Assembly (NCBI GenBank): GCA_003242885.1
Contig: QKMZ01000007.1
Coordinates: 215,146-279,145, forward strand
From: Candidatus Melainabacteria bacterium
GTDB lineage: Bacteria > Cyanobacteriota > Vampirovibrionia > Obscuribacterales > Obscuribacteraceae
Direction: 5' to 3'
Length of the DNA: 64,000 bases
Every line of letters begins with the position of its first letter. The stretch's first letter is position 1. This document shows, piece after piece, positions 8,611 to 17,505 of this stretch. Both the position numbers and the translations under genes were made by a program. The notes below the pieces were generated by a model. It did no database searches. It saw only the letters and a program-made list of their open reading frames with translations, and was not told the DNA's origin.

Positions 8611-10170
8611 ATGCTTACCGAGTATCGCAACGAGCCATTTACGGATTTTTCCAACGCCGACAATCAAAAGGCTTTCACGCATGCCCTTGATGTCGTCAAA
8701 AAGACGTTAGGTAAAGATCATCCGCTCGTCGTTGGTGGTGAGCGCTTGCCGGTTGAGGGTGATGATTGGTTGGTTTCTACCAATCCTTCTCATCCAAAAC
8801 AAGTCATAGGACGTTACGCGAAAGCCACGCAACAACAAGCTGAACGCGCGATGAAAGTTGCCTGCGAAGCATTTGAAAGTTGGAAGCGCGTGCCGGGACC
8901 AGAACGCGCTCGTTTTCTTTTCCGCGCCGCTGCCATTATGCGCCGCCGCAAACATGAGTTTTCTGCATTCATGGTATTGGAAATCGGTAAGAGCTGGGCG
9001 GAAGCAGATGCTGATACCGCTGAAGCAATTGACTTCATGGAATTCTACGGTCGCGAAATGATTCGCCTCAGCGAGCCGCAGCCGCTCACAAAAAATCCAG
9101 GCGAAGAAAACGAATTGCATTACATTCCACTGGGCGTCGGCATTGTTATTCCACCATGGAATTTCCCGCTGGCGATTCTTGTCGGCATGACCACCGCATC
9201 GATTGTTTGCGGCAACACAGTTATTTTGAAACCGTCGAGCGAAACACCAGGCATCGCTTGGAAGTTCTTCGAATTGATGGAAGAGTGCGGACTGCCTCCT
9301 GGCGTTCTGAACTTCCTTCCGGGCGCTGGCTCGACAATCGGCGACTTCCTCGTCGAGCACCCGAAGACTCGCTACATCGCATTTACTGGTTCGAAAGAAG
9401 TCGGTCTGCGCATTAACGAGTTGGCTGCTAAGCCACAACCTGGACAAATGTGGATCAAGCGTGTCGTTGCAGAAATGGGCGGCAAAGACTCTATCATCGT
9501 CGACAATTGCGCCGACCTGGATGAAGCTGCAGACGGCGTCGTCGCCAGCGCGTTCGGATTTGGCGGACAAAAGTGTTCTGCCTGCTCACGCGCAATCATC
9601 CACAAAGATGTATACGACGAGCTGGTCAAGAAAATCAAAGAGCGGGTCGACAAGCTGGTAATCGGCAACCCTGAAGATCGCAAGCACTACATGGGACCTG
9701 TCGCATCCAAGTCTCAGTATAAAAGTGTGCTCGAATACATTGAAATCGGCAAGAAAGAAGGCAAGCTGCTTTGCGGCGGCAACGCCATCAAGAACAAAGA
9801 AGAGGGCTTCTTCATCGAGCCGACCGTGATTGCTGATGTCAGCCCGACTGCGCGCATTGCTCAAGAAGAAATCTTCGGACCCGTCCTCGCGCTCATCAAA
9901 GCAGATGGCTGGAGGCATGGATTGGAAATCGCCAACAACACAGAATTTGGTTTGACCGGCGCCGTCTATTCCAAGAATCGCCGCAACCTCGAACAGGCTC
10001 GCCACGACTTCTATGTCGGCAATTTGTACATCAACAGAAAGTGCACAGGCGCGCTCGTCGGTGTCCATCCGTTCGGTGGATTCAACATGAGTGGAACCGA
10101 TTCGAAGGCTGGCGGTAGAGATTATCTGCTGCTCTTCACACAAGCAAAATCAATCGCAGAACGTTATTAA
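8611..10170 (+). CDS. L-glutamate gamma-semialdehyde (1-pyrroline-5-carboxylate) dehydrogenase
   Basis: NAD-dependent aldehyde dehydrogenase converting glutamate semialdehyde, from proline, into glutamate. The ATG at 8611 is chosen over 8575 because AGGAG stands seven bases before it. The 519 residues carry the family signature: PPWNFPLAIL, GNTVILKPSSETP, FTGSKEVGL for NAD binding, catalytic Glu in VAEMGGKDSI and catalytic Cys in FGGQKCSACSRAI. PFGGFNMSGTDSKAGG near the C-terminus is typical of the P5C dehydrogenase branch. It is a single-domain enzyme; no proline dehydrogenase is present in the window. It is divergent from thyA. Confidence 0.9.
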   Translation: MLTEYRNEPFTDFSNADNQKAFTHALDVVKKTLGKDHPLVVGGERLPVEGDDWLVSTNPSHPKQVIGRYAKATQQQAERAMKVACEAFESWKRVPGPERARFLFRAAAIMRRRKHEFSAFMVLEIGKSWAEADADTAEAIDFMEFYGREMIRLSEPQPLTKNPGEENELHYIPLGVGIVIPPWNFPLAILVGMTTASIVCGNTVILKPSSETPGIAWKFFELMEECGLPPGVLNFLPGAGSTIGDFLVEHPKTRYIAFTGSKEVGLRINELAAKPQPGQMWIKRVVAEMGGKDSIIVDNCADLDEAADGVVASAFGFGGQKCSACSRAIIHKDVYDELVKKIKERVDKLVIGNPEDRKHYMGPVASKSQYKSVLEYIEIGKKEGKLLCGGNAIKNKEEGFFIEPTVIADVSPTARIAQEEIFGPVLALIKADGWRHGLEIANNTEFGLTGAVYSKNRRNLEQARHDFYVGNLYINRKCTGALVGVHPFGGFNMSGTDSKAGGRDYLLLFTQAKSIAERY

Positions 10171-10324
10171 TTTCCGCGATTGAGACTTTGACTGCGAATT
10201 TTAAGGGGACGTATCTGCCTCCTACCGTGCATCACAGCCGTTTTGCAATGGTTGTGGCATGGTTACCGATTGGCGTTTCAGGGAACATCTGGGACATCCC
10301 CTGCTGCCTCCCAGGTTTTGAAAT

Positions 10325-11521
10325 TTGACGGACGATTCCGAACGGGATACCGTTTTCGTCCCTACCGGACAAGTGCCGGTGGGGAATATGCCAATGCTCA
10401 ACGCCAACCTCGAGAATTTTGAGGGCGTCGATCACTTCATCGGCACTCAAATCGACAACAAGTACGATGTTTTGGAAAATGTCGGGCAAGGCGGGATGAG
10501 CGTTGTTTATAAGGCGATGCAGACAGCGATGAATCGCGTCGTCGCGCTCAAGATGTTGAAGATGGGCTTGTCGTCCGACCCCATCTTCAAACAGCGTTTT
10601 GTGCGCGAAGTGTCAATGCTCGGAAAACTCAATCACCCAAACATAGTCACTGTCTTTGACTCTGGCACAACACCGGATGGTCACCTTTATCTGGCGATGG
10701 ACTTTCTTTCCGGCTCTACGTTGCAGGACGTACTCGATAAATCAGGTGCTCTGCCAATTGAGCGTGCCGCGCCACTCATCTTGCAGATTTGCGATGCTCT
10801 CAATCATGCGCACAAGCGCGATATTATTCACCGTGATCTGAAGCCAGGCAACATCATGATTGAAACAGATCATCGCGGGCAGGAAATCGTGAAGATTGTC
10901 GACTTTGGTCTTGCAAAAATGGGCGAAGGCAGCGAAAGATTGACGCGCGCAGGAGAACTTTGGGGAAGTTCATTTTATATGAGCCCTGAACAATGTAATG
11001 GCGCTGAATCGGATGTGCGCACGGATATTTATTCTTTCGGCATCGTAATGTATCAAATGGTCACCGGCAAAGTTCCATTTCGAGGCAGCGGATTTATGGA
11101 AACCGTCACCAAGCAGTTGAATGAGCCGCCGCCGCCTTTGAAGCTTACGAAAGCGGATCTCAACTTGCCCGACATGCTCGAAATTGTGATGTTCAAGTGT
11201 CTTGAGAAAGCGCCGGAGAATCGCTTTCAGTCAGTGGCGGATTTGAAATCGGCATTGCAAACTGCCCTGCCTGAAGCGAAGAAACCCGATAGAACGCTCT
11301 CGTCGACTGGACCACAACGGAAGATCGCTCCACCGCCGCCTCCGCCGAAGCCGAGGAAGGTCGATTCGGTGACTTCGAGAACAAGCAAGAGTTCGAATAT
11401 GAAAGGGCTGATTGTGTTGCTGTTTGTCCTTCTTATCTGCGCGATTGCAGTATTTTTCGTGCTGAAAAACCATACTCCAAGCGTTGCACCAAATACAGTA
11501 TCAGGGCAAGGAAAATCTTAA
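10325..11521 (+). CDS. membrane-anchored Ser/Thr protein kinase
   Basis: A bacterial Hanks-type kinase of 398 residues starting from TTG 10325. The kinase domain (about residues 45-310) is complete: glycine loop ENVGQGGMSVVYK, ATP-binding Lys in VVALKML at about residue 76, HRDLKPGNIM near 169, DFGLAK, and YMSPEQCNGAESDVRTDIYSFG. A Pro-rich linker (PPPPPPKPRK) leads to one membrane helix (about residues 360-382, GLIVLLFVLLICAIAVFFVL). About 16 residues follow outside. All catalytic residues are present, so it should be active. Its last four bases overlap the end of the convergent peptidase gene. Confidence 0.92.
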   Translation: MTDDSERDTVFVPTGQVPVGNMPMLNANLENFEGVDHFIGTQIDNKYDVLENVGQGGMSVVYKAMQTAMNRVVALKMLKMGLSSDPIFKQRFVREVSMLGKLNHPNIVTVFDSGTTPDGHLYLAMDFLSGSTLQDVLDKSGALPIERAAPLILQICDALNHAHKRDIIHRDLKPGNIMIETDHRGQEIVKIVDFGLAKMGEGSERLTRAGELWGSSFYMSPEQCNGAESDVRTDIYSFGIVMYQMVTGKVPFRGSGFMETVTKQLNEPPPPLKLTKADLNLPDMLEIVMFKCLEKAPENRFQSVADLKSALQTALPEAKKPDRTLSSTGPQRKIAPPPPPPKPRKVDSVTSRTSKSSNMKGLIVLLFVLLICAIAVFFVLKNHTPSVAPNTVSGQGKS

Positions 11522-12546
11522 ACAGAATCGCGCTTGAGCATTTGAAGAAGTCGCTTCGATAGCGATACGCCCTCGTCCATTCGCCACTTGTTGATGTTCG
11601 TCAAAACAATATTTCCTGCCGGATCAAAATCGGCATTTGATGCATATTTGATCCACCCTTTTTGCGGAATAATGCTGGTCGCCTCGCGCATCATCATCAC
11701 GTGTTCAGCGACCGGTCCACTTGTATAAACAAAGTCGGAAACAGCCACGACTCCAGCTGCCTCTCCTTTTGCTGTAAGTAATGGTCCGCCGGAGTTTCCT
11801 GGGTAAGCAGGCATTGCGTTGTCTAACCAAGCAACCTCATGATTTGGAAGTTTGCTGTCATAGCTTTTGGGGCGGAAAATTGTTCTTGCATCATGCACTC
11901 CCTTTGAGAAAAATGCATCGAACTTTCCTCCAGAGTGACCGATGGTAAACATATTGTCGCCGGAATGCATTGCGCCTCCGCCAATCATAGGAATGCTTGG
12001 TATGCGACTGCCTAGTTCAGGTACATGTAGCAAAGCCACGTCCTCTCGCGGCGCGCGCGCCAAAACGCGTGCAGAAAGTTTCGAGCCATCGTCTAGCCTT
12101 ATACCAACTTGCCCTGCCATCCTTCCTGTCTTGTGGTCGGCAATTACATGGTCTGCAGTCGCAATCAGCTGTTTATCAATTACGAAGCCTGTGCCCGCCG
12201 AATTGTCTGCCGAAATTCTTACAACACTCGGACGAATTTTTTGATACAGGTCTGGAATGTGGCTGGACGCGAACTCTGCAGTTCCGAAAGTAACCGTTGT
12301 CTGCCCGAAATTCCTCTCTGCGTTGAAGTAAGGAATTTCGCCCGGTAGGCGCGATGCTGACTCAGTTATGTTCTTCCTAACGCCGGGCAAATCTTCCGCG
12401 ACATTGCCGGCCGACTTTGCATAACGCACGAGGAAAGATTCGTCGTGAAACGCTTGCTGTGCAACCTTCTGTACCAAAGCTGCCGCTTCCTTGGGATGCT
12501 CAAGGATACTGCTGCCTGCTTCTAAAACGAAACGCGGAATTGTCAT
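11518..12546 (-). CDS. trypsin-like serine peptidase (S1C-like)
   Basis: A 342-residue protein with a trypsin-like domain from about residue 95 to 285. The triad reads His in LIATADHVIADH, Asp in PREDVALLHVPE and Ser in YPGNSGGPLLT. The first 90 residues are helical, with a run of Ala/Lys/Glu and no signal peptide. The last 40 residues (about from FDPAGNIVLTNINKW) are unassigned. No PDZ domain is seen, unlike HtrA/DegP. It overlaps the kinase gene end-to-end by four bases. Substrate and location are unknown. Confidence 0.78.
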   Translation of the reverse strand: MTIPRFVLEAGSSILEHPKEAAALVQKVAQQAFHDESFLVRYAKSAGNVAEDLPGVRKNITESASRLPGEIPYFNAERNFGQTTVTFGTAEFASSHIPDLYQKIRPSVVRISADNSAGTGFVIDKQLIATADHVIADHKTGRMAGQVGIRLDDGSKLSARVLARAPREDVALLHVPELGSRIPSIPMIGGGAMHSGDNMFTIGHSGGKFDAFFSKGVHDARTIFRPKSYDSKLPNHEVAWLDNAMPAYPGNSGGPLLTAKGEAAGVVAVSDFVYTSGPVAEHVMMMREATSIIPQKGWIKYASNADFDPAGNIVLTNINKWRMDEGVSLSKRLLQMLKRDSV

Positions 12547-12790
12547 TTTGAAAGTCGAAGGAACTATTCTCTGACTTTACGATCCTGAGCGTGTTTTTCA
12601 CGTGAAAAGCGTGGATCGTCAAAACATTGCCTGAGAGATTTCATCTAATGTCTCAATTGGTTTCTTAATGCTCGAATTCGGGAGGTAGCTTATCTATAAT
12701 CTCCTGTGCCGCCGCATCTTTAGGTATACTCAAAACCTGAAAAGTTTGCGCCAGTCGGACTTCGAAGACACCTGCTGCACAAGTGAAATC

Positions 12791-13381
12791 ATGCAAGAAG
12801 TAGAAAACAAACCAATAATGCGCTCCAAAAGCAAACTGGCGATGGTCGTGGGAATTCTTGTACTTCTCGGGGCAATCGGTGTGCTCATTTATTTGAGTCA
12901 GCCGACAGCACATACGGCTCAGGCACCTGTCGAAGAGGTTCATAAGCGAACGAAAGAGTCTATTGGTGTTTACTCAAGATTCAATTCTGGCGAAACTGAA
13001 GCAACAGCACTGAAGGACAAGTCTGGGTCCACAGAGTCAGAACAATCAGTTGCCGTTGAGAAAAGAGCGCCGGTTGCTGAGAAAACAGCAGCACCTGCAA
13101 CTGAGAAAACAGAAGCACCGGCAACTGAGAAGACGGCTCCAAGTCCGACGACGGCTGCGAAAACTGAACCTCCTGTTCCTGTTCAAGTTTTGAAAGGTGA
13201 AACAACGAATGCTGCAACTAGCGAGCCGGTCCAAAAGGCGCCGGAGAAGTTGGTAGATAAAACGGCAAAAGTTGCAGCGCCGCACCACAAGAAGCATCAC
13301 AGAAGCGAAGAAACATTCTTCGAACTCGCACCGAACAGCGGGAAGCATTCGCCGGATAATCTCGATAGAGTAGCGAACTAA
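12791..13381 (+). CDS. single-pass membrane protein with Ala/Pro/Thr/Glu repeats
   Basis: Start placed at ATG 12791; a TTG at 12746 in frame would add 15 residues. The protein (196 residues) has a short cytoplasmic N-terminus, one membrane helix (LAMVVGILVLLGAIGVLIYL, about residues 18-37), and then a low-complexity region. APATEKT-type units recur there, giving the DNA a short tandem repeat around 13085-13130. The C-terminus is basic, with HHKKHHR. No known domain is recognised. A TATACT box at 12725-12730 could be its -10 element. The composition suggests a periplasmic spacer or cell-wall-associated protein. Confidence 0.6.
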   Translation: MQEVENKPIMRSKSKLAMVVGILVLLGAIGVLIYLSQPTAHTAQAPVEEVHKRTKESIGVYSRFNSGETEATALKDKSGSTESEQSVAVEKRAPVAEKTAAPATEKTEAPATEKTAPSPTTAAKTEPPVPVQVLKGETTNAATSEPVQKAPEKLVDKTAKVAAPHHKKHHRSEETFFELAPNSGKHSPDNLDRVAN

Positions 13382-13392
13382 TTGAAGTTTGT

Positions 13393-13420
13393 CCGCGGCG
13401 CCGGCTTCCAGCCAGCACTT
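13393..13420 (+). repeat. dispersed repeat family A, copy 2
   Basis: GCGCCGGCTTCCAGCCAGCA core. It matches the copies at 7505-7532 (minus) and 58695-58723. It sits between the ends of two convergent genes. Confidence 0.7.
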
Positions 13421-13428
13421 GAAGCCGC

Positions 13429-13473
13429 CAAGATGGCGCCACTACGGCCAGGCGCATACAATGCGCCACTACG
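13429..13473 (+). repeat. dispersed palindrome family B, double copy
   Basis: ATGGCGCCACTACGG is followed by GGCGCATACAATGCGCCACTACG. The second unit is an inverted repeat (GGCGCAT / ATGCGCC) followed by CTAC, the pattern shared with sites at 6347, 20080, 22772, 23288 and 62408. Confidence 0.55.
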
Positions 13474-13480
13474 TTTGAAC

Positions 13481-15343
13481 CTAATACGTGTACGAAGTCT
13501 GATATGCACGGCGGCGAGGTGTATCGCTATTTTCAGAACGAATCTGGCTTCTGAGTTGGTTTACTCTAGCGCCCGATGTATGCGGTTCGCGAATTGCAGG
13601 AACGACCGAAGCATCCGATATCTGTTGTTTGCGCTTGTATGGGGGTTCGCCTTCGAAATTGACCGGCTCGCCTGGTTTTACCGGAACTTCCGGCGCTTCT
13701 TGGTTTACGGCGCCAGAGTCTTTCACTTCACCTGATTGATTGTCGGCGCCTGATTGGTTTCCACCAGATTTTTGAGAACCTTGATCAGCAAGATCAGCAG
13801 GATGGTTTGCATTCGTCGCTTCAGTTGCAATTGTCGTGAAATTCGACAGATCTTGAGCGCTCGATTGCTGTGAATCTATTTGTGCTGCATTATTTTGCGC
13901 AAGTGCAGTTTTACTTTGTTTTGTTTGCGACTCTTCGACAGGCGAGTCATCTTTTGCCGCTAGCAATCGCTTCGAAATTTCGGGCATTCTTTGCTGCAGT
14001 TCCAATGCCTCACGTTCGGCATCTTTGGCATTCATTGCATGGCGAACATTTACCGTTGCGACAAAGCCGATGACGCCTGCCATTACTGCGGCAGTTAGAT
14101 AGAGAGGAACTTCAAACTTCTTGGAGCCAAGAGTCTGAATCTTCGCTGCTTCCTTTTGCATGGCAGCAACGTCTGCTTTGTGACGTGCTTCTGCTTTTGC
14201 GCGGGCGCGTGCTTCGGCTTTTGCTTTTGTGTCGCCTTCTTTCGCCAATGCCTTTGCTTTTGCGGCATCAGCAGGAGTTATCGAGGAAACGGGGGTGATG
14301 ATTGGCGAAGATTTTGCAGCCGCTTGCACGACTTCAGCAACAGGAACAACCACAGGCGCGAAATCAGATACCTTCGGAGTTCCAATTGCATTGAGCTCAT
14401 CAAGGCTGTATGTCTTTTTGACTTTTGCGACCGGTCTTTCCGGTTCTGGCTCAACTTGTTGAGAAGCATGTCTCCATGAGCGCATCCATTTGGCTAAATC
14501 CTGAGCATTTTGGAAGCGATCTTCCTTCTCTTTGGCGAGACATTTGAATACTGTTGCTTCGACGTGAAATGGAATATCCAATTCCGGTGCGGACTCTTTG
14601 AAGCGGCGCGGCAGTCCACTCTTCTGATTGGCAATTAGCTGCTCGACGTCTTCGCAGACGTAAGGCAATCTGCCTGTGAGCGTCATATAAAGAACAACGC
14701 CGACACTGTAGATATCGGAACGCTCATCTGTTTCATCGCCGTTTAAGGCTTCCGGACTTGCATATTCCGGTTTGAAAGTCTTTGGCTCGTGGCGCTGCAC
14801 CGCATCATCTTTGATTGTGGCGCCACCGAAGTCGGTGAGTTTTGCAATCTGTGAGGATTCGTTGTCTCCCAGCAGGAAGATGCATGAGGGGGTGATTTCG
14901 TTGTGGACAACGCCGGCCGCGTGCGCGGCATGAAGCGCTTCGGCAACTTCAAGGAATATTGGATAGACCAATTCCGCCGGCAATGGACCTTCGGCGGTGA
15001 GCATTTCGCCAAGGCACATGCCTGTAACGTGTTCGAAAACTATGTACAAATTCCCGCGGTCGGAAAAATGATCCAGCATTAATGGAAGGTTGTGATGCCG
15101 GGCTCGGTTGAGAGCTCGGATTTCCGACTGGAAAAGGTCAGCCTGCGCTTCTTTCGAAATCTTGGCGCGGGTCAATTCTTTGATGGTTACCAAACGACTA
15201 GTGCGGCGGTCGCGGGCGCGATAGAGGTTGTACCTGCCGGTCGAGCAGATAATTCCAGTCACGCTGTAAATGCCGTTGAGCGTGGCGCCGATTGGATATG
15301 CGCGGGCTAATTCAAAGGTGGTTTTCGGCTTGCTGGTGACCAA
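13481..15343 (-). CDS. Ser/Thr kinase-like protein, probable pseudokinase, with membrane helix
   Basis: A 620-residue protein with an N-terminal kinase fold (about residues 25-290). Lys55 in LVTIKEL and Glu74 are kept, as are DFG (171-173), YASPEAL and DERSDIYSVGVVLYMTLTGR. The catalytic loop is HNEITPSCIFLL (147-158) instead of HRDxKPxNI. The catalytic Asp is Glu, and the following Lys and Asn are replaced. This predicts loss of phosphotransfer. A Lys/Ala/Glu-rich coiled region (about 360-405) precedes one membrane helix (about 415-437). After it comes a Ser/Asn/Gln-rich tail of some 180 residues. It may act as a scaffold or decoy in the kinase network of this region. Confidence 0.85.
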   Translation of the reverse strand: MVTSKPKTTFELARAYPIGATLNGIYSVTGIICSTGRYNLYRARDRRTSRLVTIKELTRAKISKEAQADLFQSEIRALNRARHHNLPLMLDHFSDRGNLYIVFEHVTGMCLGEMLTAEGPLPAELVYPIFLEVAEALHAAHAAGVVHNEITPSCIFLLGDNESSQIAKLTDFGGATIKDDAVQRHEPKTFKPEYASPEALNGDETDERSDIYSVGVVLYMTLTGRLPYVCEDVEQLIANQKSGLPRRFKESAPELDIPFHVEATVFKCLAKEKEDRFQNAQDLAKWMRSWRHASQQVEPEPERPVAKVKKTYSLDELNAIGTPKVSDFAPVVVPVAEVVQAAAKSSPIITPVSSITPADAAKAKALAKEGDTKAKAEARARAKAEARHKADVAAMQKEAAKIQTLGSKKFEVPLYLTAAVMAGVIGFVATVNVRHAMNAKDAEREALELQQRMPEISKRLLAAKDDSPVEESQTKQSKTALAQNNAAQIDSQQSSAQDLSNFTTIATEATNANHPADLADQGSQKSGGNQSGADNQSGEVKDSGAVNQEAPEVPVKPGEPVNFEGEPPYKRKQQISDASVVPAIREPHTSGARVNQLRSQIRSENSDTPRRRAYQTSYTY

Positions 15344-15745
15344 GCGCAGCTTCCCTCATGCGTCTGTAGTTCAATACTAAAGCCATTTGGGCGCTAACCC
15401 TAATAAGAAACCATTCACCAACATGAGCTAACTTTAGCCAAATTTGTTTTTGTTGTGAAATTGATGAATGTCCGCTGTACGTCGGCGATTTGTTGAGGTT
15501 TTGATTGAATGGTTTTGAGCAAATTTTCTTAGACAAGCTGGCACTATATTTGGTATCAGCCTCGTGCTCGTCGAATCGGATGGATGTGTTGACATCTCCG
15601 CTGTTCTGAATTTGTTTTGTACGATGTAAATGCGCTTGACTACGCCTTTGACGATTCACGGGTAACTGTTCTGATAGAATCTAACAGTGCTATTCGCGCA
15701 CAATTACTAGTAGTCCGCTGGCAGCTTGGTTTGGAGGTTCGTTAG
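15344..15745. other. 402-base divergent intergenic region
   Basis: Lies between the starts of the pseudokinase gene and ylqD. It is AT-richer than its surroundings. A minus-strand open frame through 15312-15659 has no recognisable protein pattern and overlaps the kinase start, so it is not called. An extended -10 element (TGA TAGAAT, 15672-15680) faces ylqD. No RNA gene was recognised. Confidence 0.4.
15672..15680 (+). promoter_or_regulatory. candidate extended -10 promoter for ylqD
   Basis: TGATAGAAT fits TGN-TANNNT, an extended -10. The TTGACG at 15648 is 21 bases upstream, too far for a standard -35. It would start transcription about 60 bases before ATG 15746. Confidence 0.35.
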
Positions 15746-16183
15746 ATGGTTGAAACCATTCAACTCGTGAGACAGATTGCAGTTAGAGCGATCGTCACGG
15801 AGAACTTCAAAGGGCAAGTCGGCGGGGAAATCGCGCGCAATCTTCAGCAAATCGATGCTGAATTGCAGCAATTGGAATTTAAAGGAAAACGTGCCATCGC
15901 TGATATCGAAAAGCGCAGTGGCGGAGCTGTTACAGCCGACGCACGAGTGCAAATCGAGACAATAAGACAGCAGATCGAGGCTGAAAAGATGCGCCTCCTC
16001 CAATATAAAGAGGAAATGCAAGGACAAAGCCAGGCGCTGACAGAATTGCCGGTCGGCAGTGTAGTAACTCAGTTTACTGTGGAAAATCCCGTCGAAGTTC
16101 GCGTTGGAGAAAACATCTTCCAGCGCTTGGAAGGCGGCGAGATTCTTGTCAAGGACGGCATCATTCAAGAGATTCGCGTCTAA
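15746..16183 (+). CDS. YlqD family protein
   Basis: A 145-residue protein resembling the YlqD family, known from Firmicutes and cyanobacteria and still without an assigned function. The pattern is a short beta-strand N-terminus (LVRQIAVRAIVTENFK), a long central coiled coil (about residues 28-95, rich in Gln, Glu and Lys), and a C-terminal beta region (LPVGSVVTQFTVENPVEVRVGENIF). It ends in GGEILVKDGIIQEIRV. A GGAGG ribosome binding site lies about ten bases before ATG 15746. It stands alone between two divergent and convergent neighbours. Confidence 0.82.
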   Translation: MVETIQLVRQIAVRAIVTENFKGQVGGEIARNLQQIDAELQQLEFKGKRAIADIEKRSGGAVTADARVQIETIRQQIEAEKMRLLQYKEEMQGQSQALTELPVGSVVTQFTVENPVEVRVGENIFQRLEGGEILVKDGIIQEIRV

Positions 16184-16306
16184 GTTCAACTGCCCTGGTT
16201 TGATTCCATTGTTTTGGAACAGATTCAAAAGGTTCGTTTGTTTTAGCGCGTCTTGAAATGACGCCGTCCAAGCAATTGTTTTTCTTTGTGCTTCGAGATG
16301 ATCTTC

Positions 16307-17371
16307 TTATAGATACTCTTTCAGCCTAAGAGTAATGTTGCTTTGGCGAAGAGCTCTCAAAGCCTTCAGCTCAATTTGTCGAGTTCGCTCGCGGGTGATA
16401 CCCACAAGTTTTCCAACTTGCTCGAGAGTGCGTTGCTTACCGTCATTCAGTCCGAATCGTAGGATTAGAACCTCGCGCTCACGCGGAGTGAGCATAGACA
16501 ATACGCCACGAATGTCGCTAGACATCAGGCTCGCCTCAGTTGAATCCTCAGGGCGAGAAGAATTCTCGTCCTCAACAATCTCTGAAAGTGAGTTGTCATC
16601 GTCCTCTCCGTATGGAGTGTCCAGTGACAGTGGTGAGCGGTTAGCGGCAAGGATCTCTTTGATCTTCACTACAGACACACCCATGCCCTTCGCTAGATCC
16701 TCGAGATTAGGTCTGCGACCCATCTCTTGAGAGAGCTTGCGAGTTACTTTTCTGAGGTTGTTGATTGTCTCGACCATGTGGACAGGCACGCGAATAGTGC
16801 GTGATTTATCGGCGATGGCGCGAGTGATGCCCTGACGAATCCACCAAGTTGCATAGGTAGAGAACTTGTAGCCTCGCTCCGCATCGAACTTCTCAGCGGC
16901 GCGAATCAGACCGAGGTTGCCCTCTTGAATCAAATCAAGGAATGGAAGACCGCGACCTTGATACTTTTTGGCTACTGATACAACCAGTCGAAGATTGGCT
17001 TGTACCAGGCGCTTTTTAGCGAGCATGTCGCCGGCGGCAATGCGTCTGGCCAGTTCGATCTCCTCTGAGGCGGTCAACAGTTTGATTCGTCCGATTGAGC
17101 GCAGATAGAATTGAACCGGGTCCTCTGACGTACCAGCGCGACGTCCGATCGGCGCGTATGAAGACGCGTCGTCGTCTGAGTCGTCACCGACTGCACCAAG
17201 CTCTACTTCATCATCCGTATTGAATGCTGCTGAGTATCCCGGCACTAGGTCGTCCAGAGTGTATTCATCGATAGATGGAGCGTACTTCCTGATCATTTTC
17301 CTGACGGCTTTAGCCGCTGTACGGTAATACAACGAGGTCCGAAATCGGATCTCAGAATTTTTGGGATGCAA
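16307..17371 (-). CDS. RNA polymerase sigma-70 factor, RpoD/SigA type
   Basis: A primary-type sigma factor of about 354 residues. Region 1.2 starts at DPVQFYLRSIG. Region 2 contains NLRLVVSVAKKYQGRGLPFLDLIQEGNLGLIRA and the -10 binding helix YATWWIRQGITRAIADKSRTIRVPVH. Region 3 follows, and region 4 has TPREREVLILRFGL and TLEQVGKLVGITRERTRQIE for -35 recognition. It lacks the long region 1.1 and spacer of proteobacterial RpoD, as in cyanobacterial SigA. Start is uncertain: TTG 17371 has a GGGCGGGG site just upstream, partly within a hairpin (TGCCCC/GGGGCA, 17373-17392). ATG 17296 has AGGA only three bases away. Confidence 0.93.
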   Translation of the reverse strand: MHPKNSEIRFRTSLYYRTAAKAVRKMIRKYAPSIDEYTLDDLVPGYSAAFNTDDEVELGAVGDDSDDDASSYAPIGRRAGTSEDPVQFYLRSIGRIKLLTASEEIELARRIAAGDMLAKKRLVQANLRLVVSVAKKYQGRGLPFLDLIQEGNLGLIRAAEKFDAERGYKFSTYATWWIRQGITRAIADKSRTIRVPVHMVETINNLRKVTRKLSQEMGRRPNLEDLAKGMGVSVVKIKEILAANRSPLSLDTPYGEDDDNSLSEIVEDENSSRPEDSTEASLMSSDIRGVLSMLTPREREVLILRFGLNDGKQRTLEQVGKLVGITRERTRQIELKALRALRQSNITLRLKEYL

Positions 17372-17453
17372 ATGCCCCGCCCTTTGGGGCAGTTACATAT
17401 CTATTTGTTTGTCCCACCAACGCTTGAGACGGTACTTCTATTTAAATGTTCCG

Positions 17454-17475
17454 ACCCACTACTTGAAAAGTGGGT
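17454..17475. other. hairpin between ccsA and the sigma factor gene
   Basis: ACCCACT and AGTGGGT pair around an eight-base loop. No T-run follows on either strand, so it is not a classical terminator. It may limit read-through from ccsA into the sigma gene. Confidence 0.35.
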
Positions 17476-17505
17476 TATCCCTAGATCTGAACAGGGGCTA
17501 GGTTT

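Noticed and set aside
12665..12943. Minus-strand 92-residue frame opposite the 12791 gene
   Set aside because: Shadow of the real plus-strand gene; no independent support.
13429..13473. Intrinsic terminator between the convergent genes at 13.4 kb
   Set aside because: The hairpins have no T-run on either strand and match dispersed repeats, so they are listed as repeats.
15312..15659. Minus-strand 115-residue frame before the pseudokinase
   Set aside because: It overlaps the kinase start, has no protein-like segment and no ribosome binding site.
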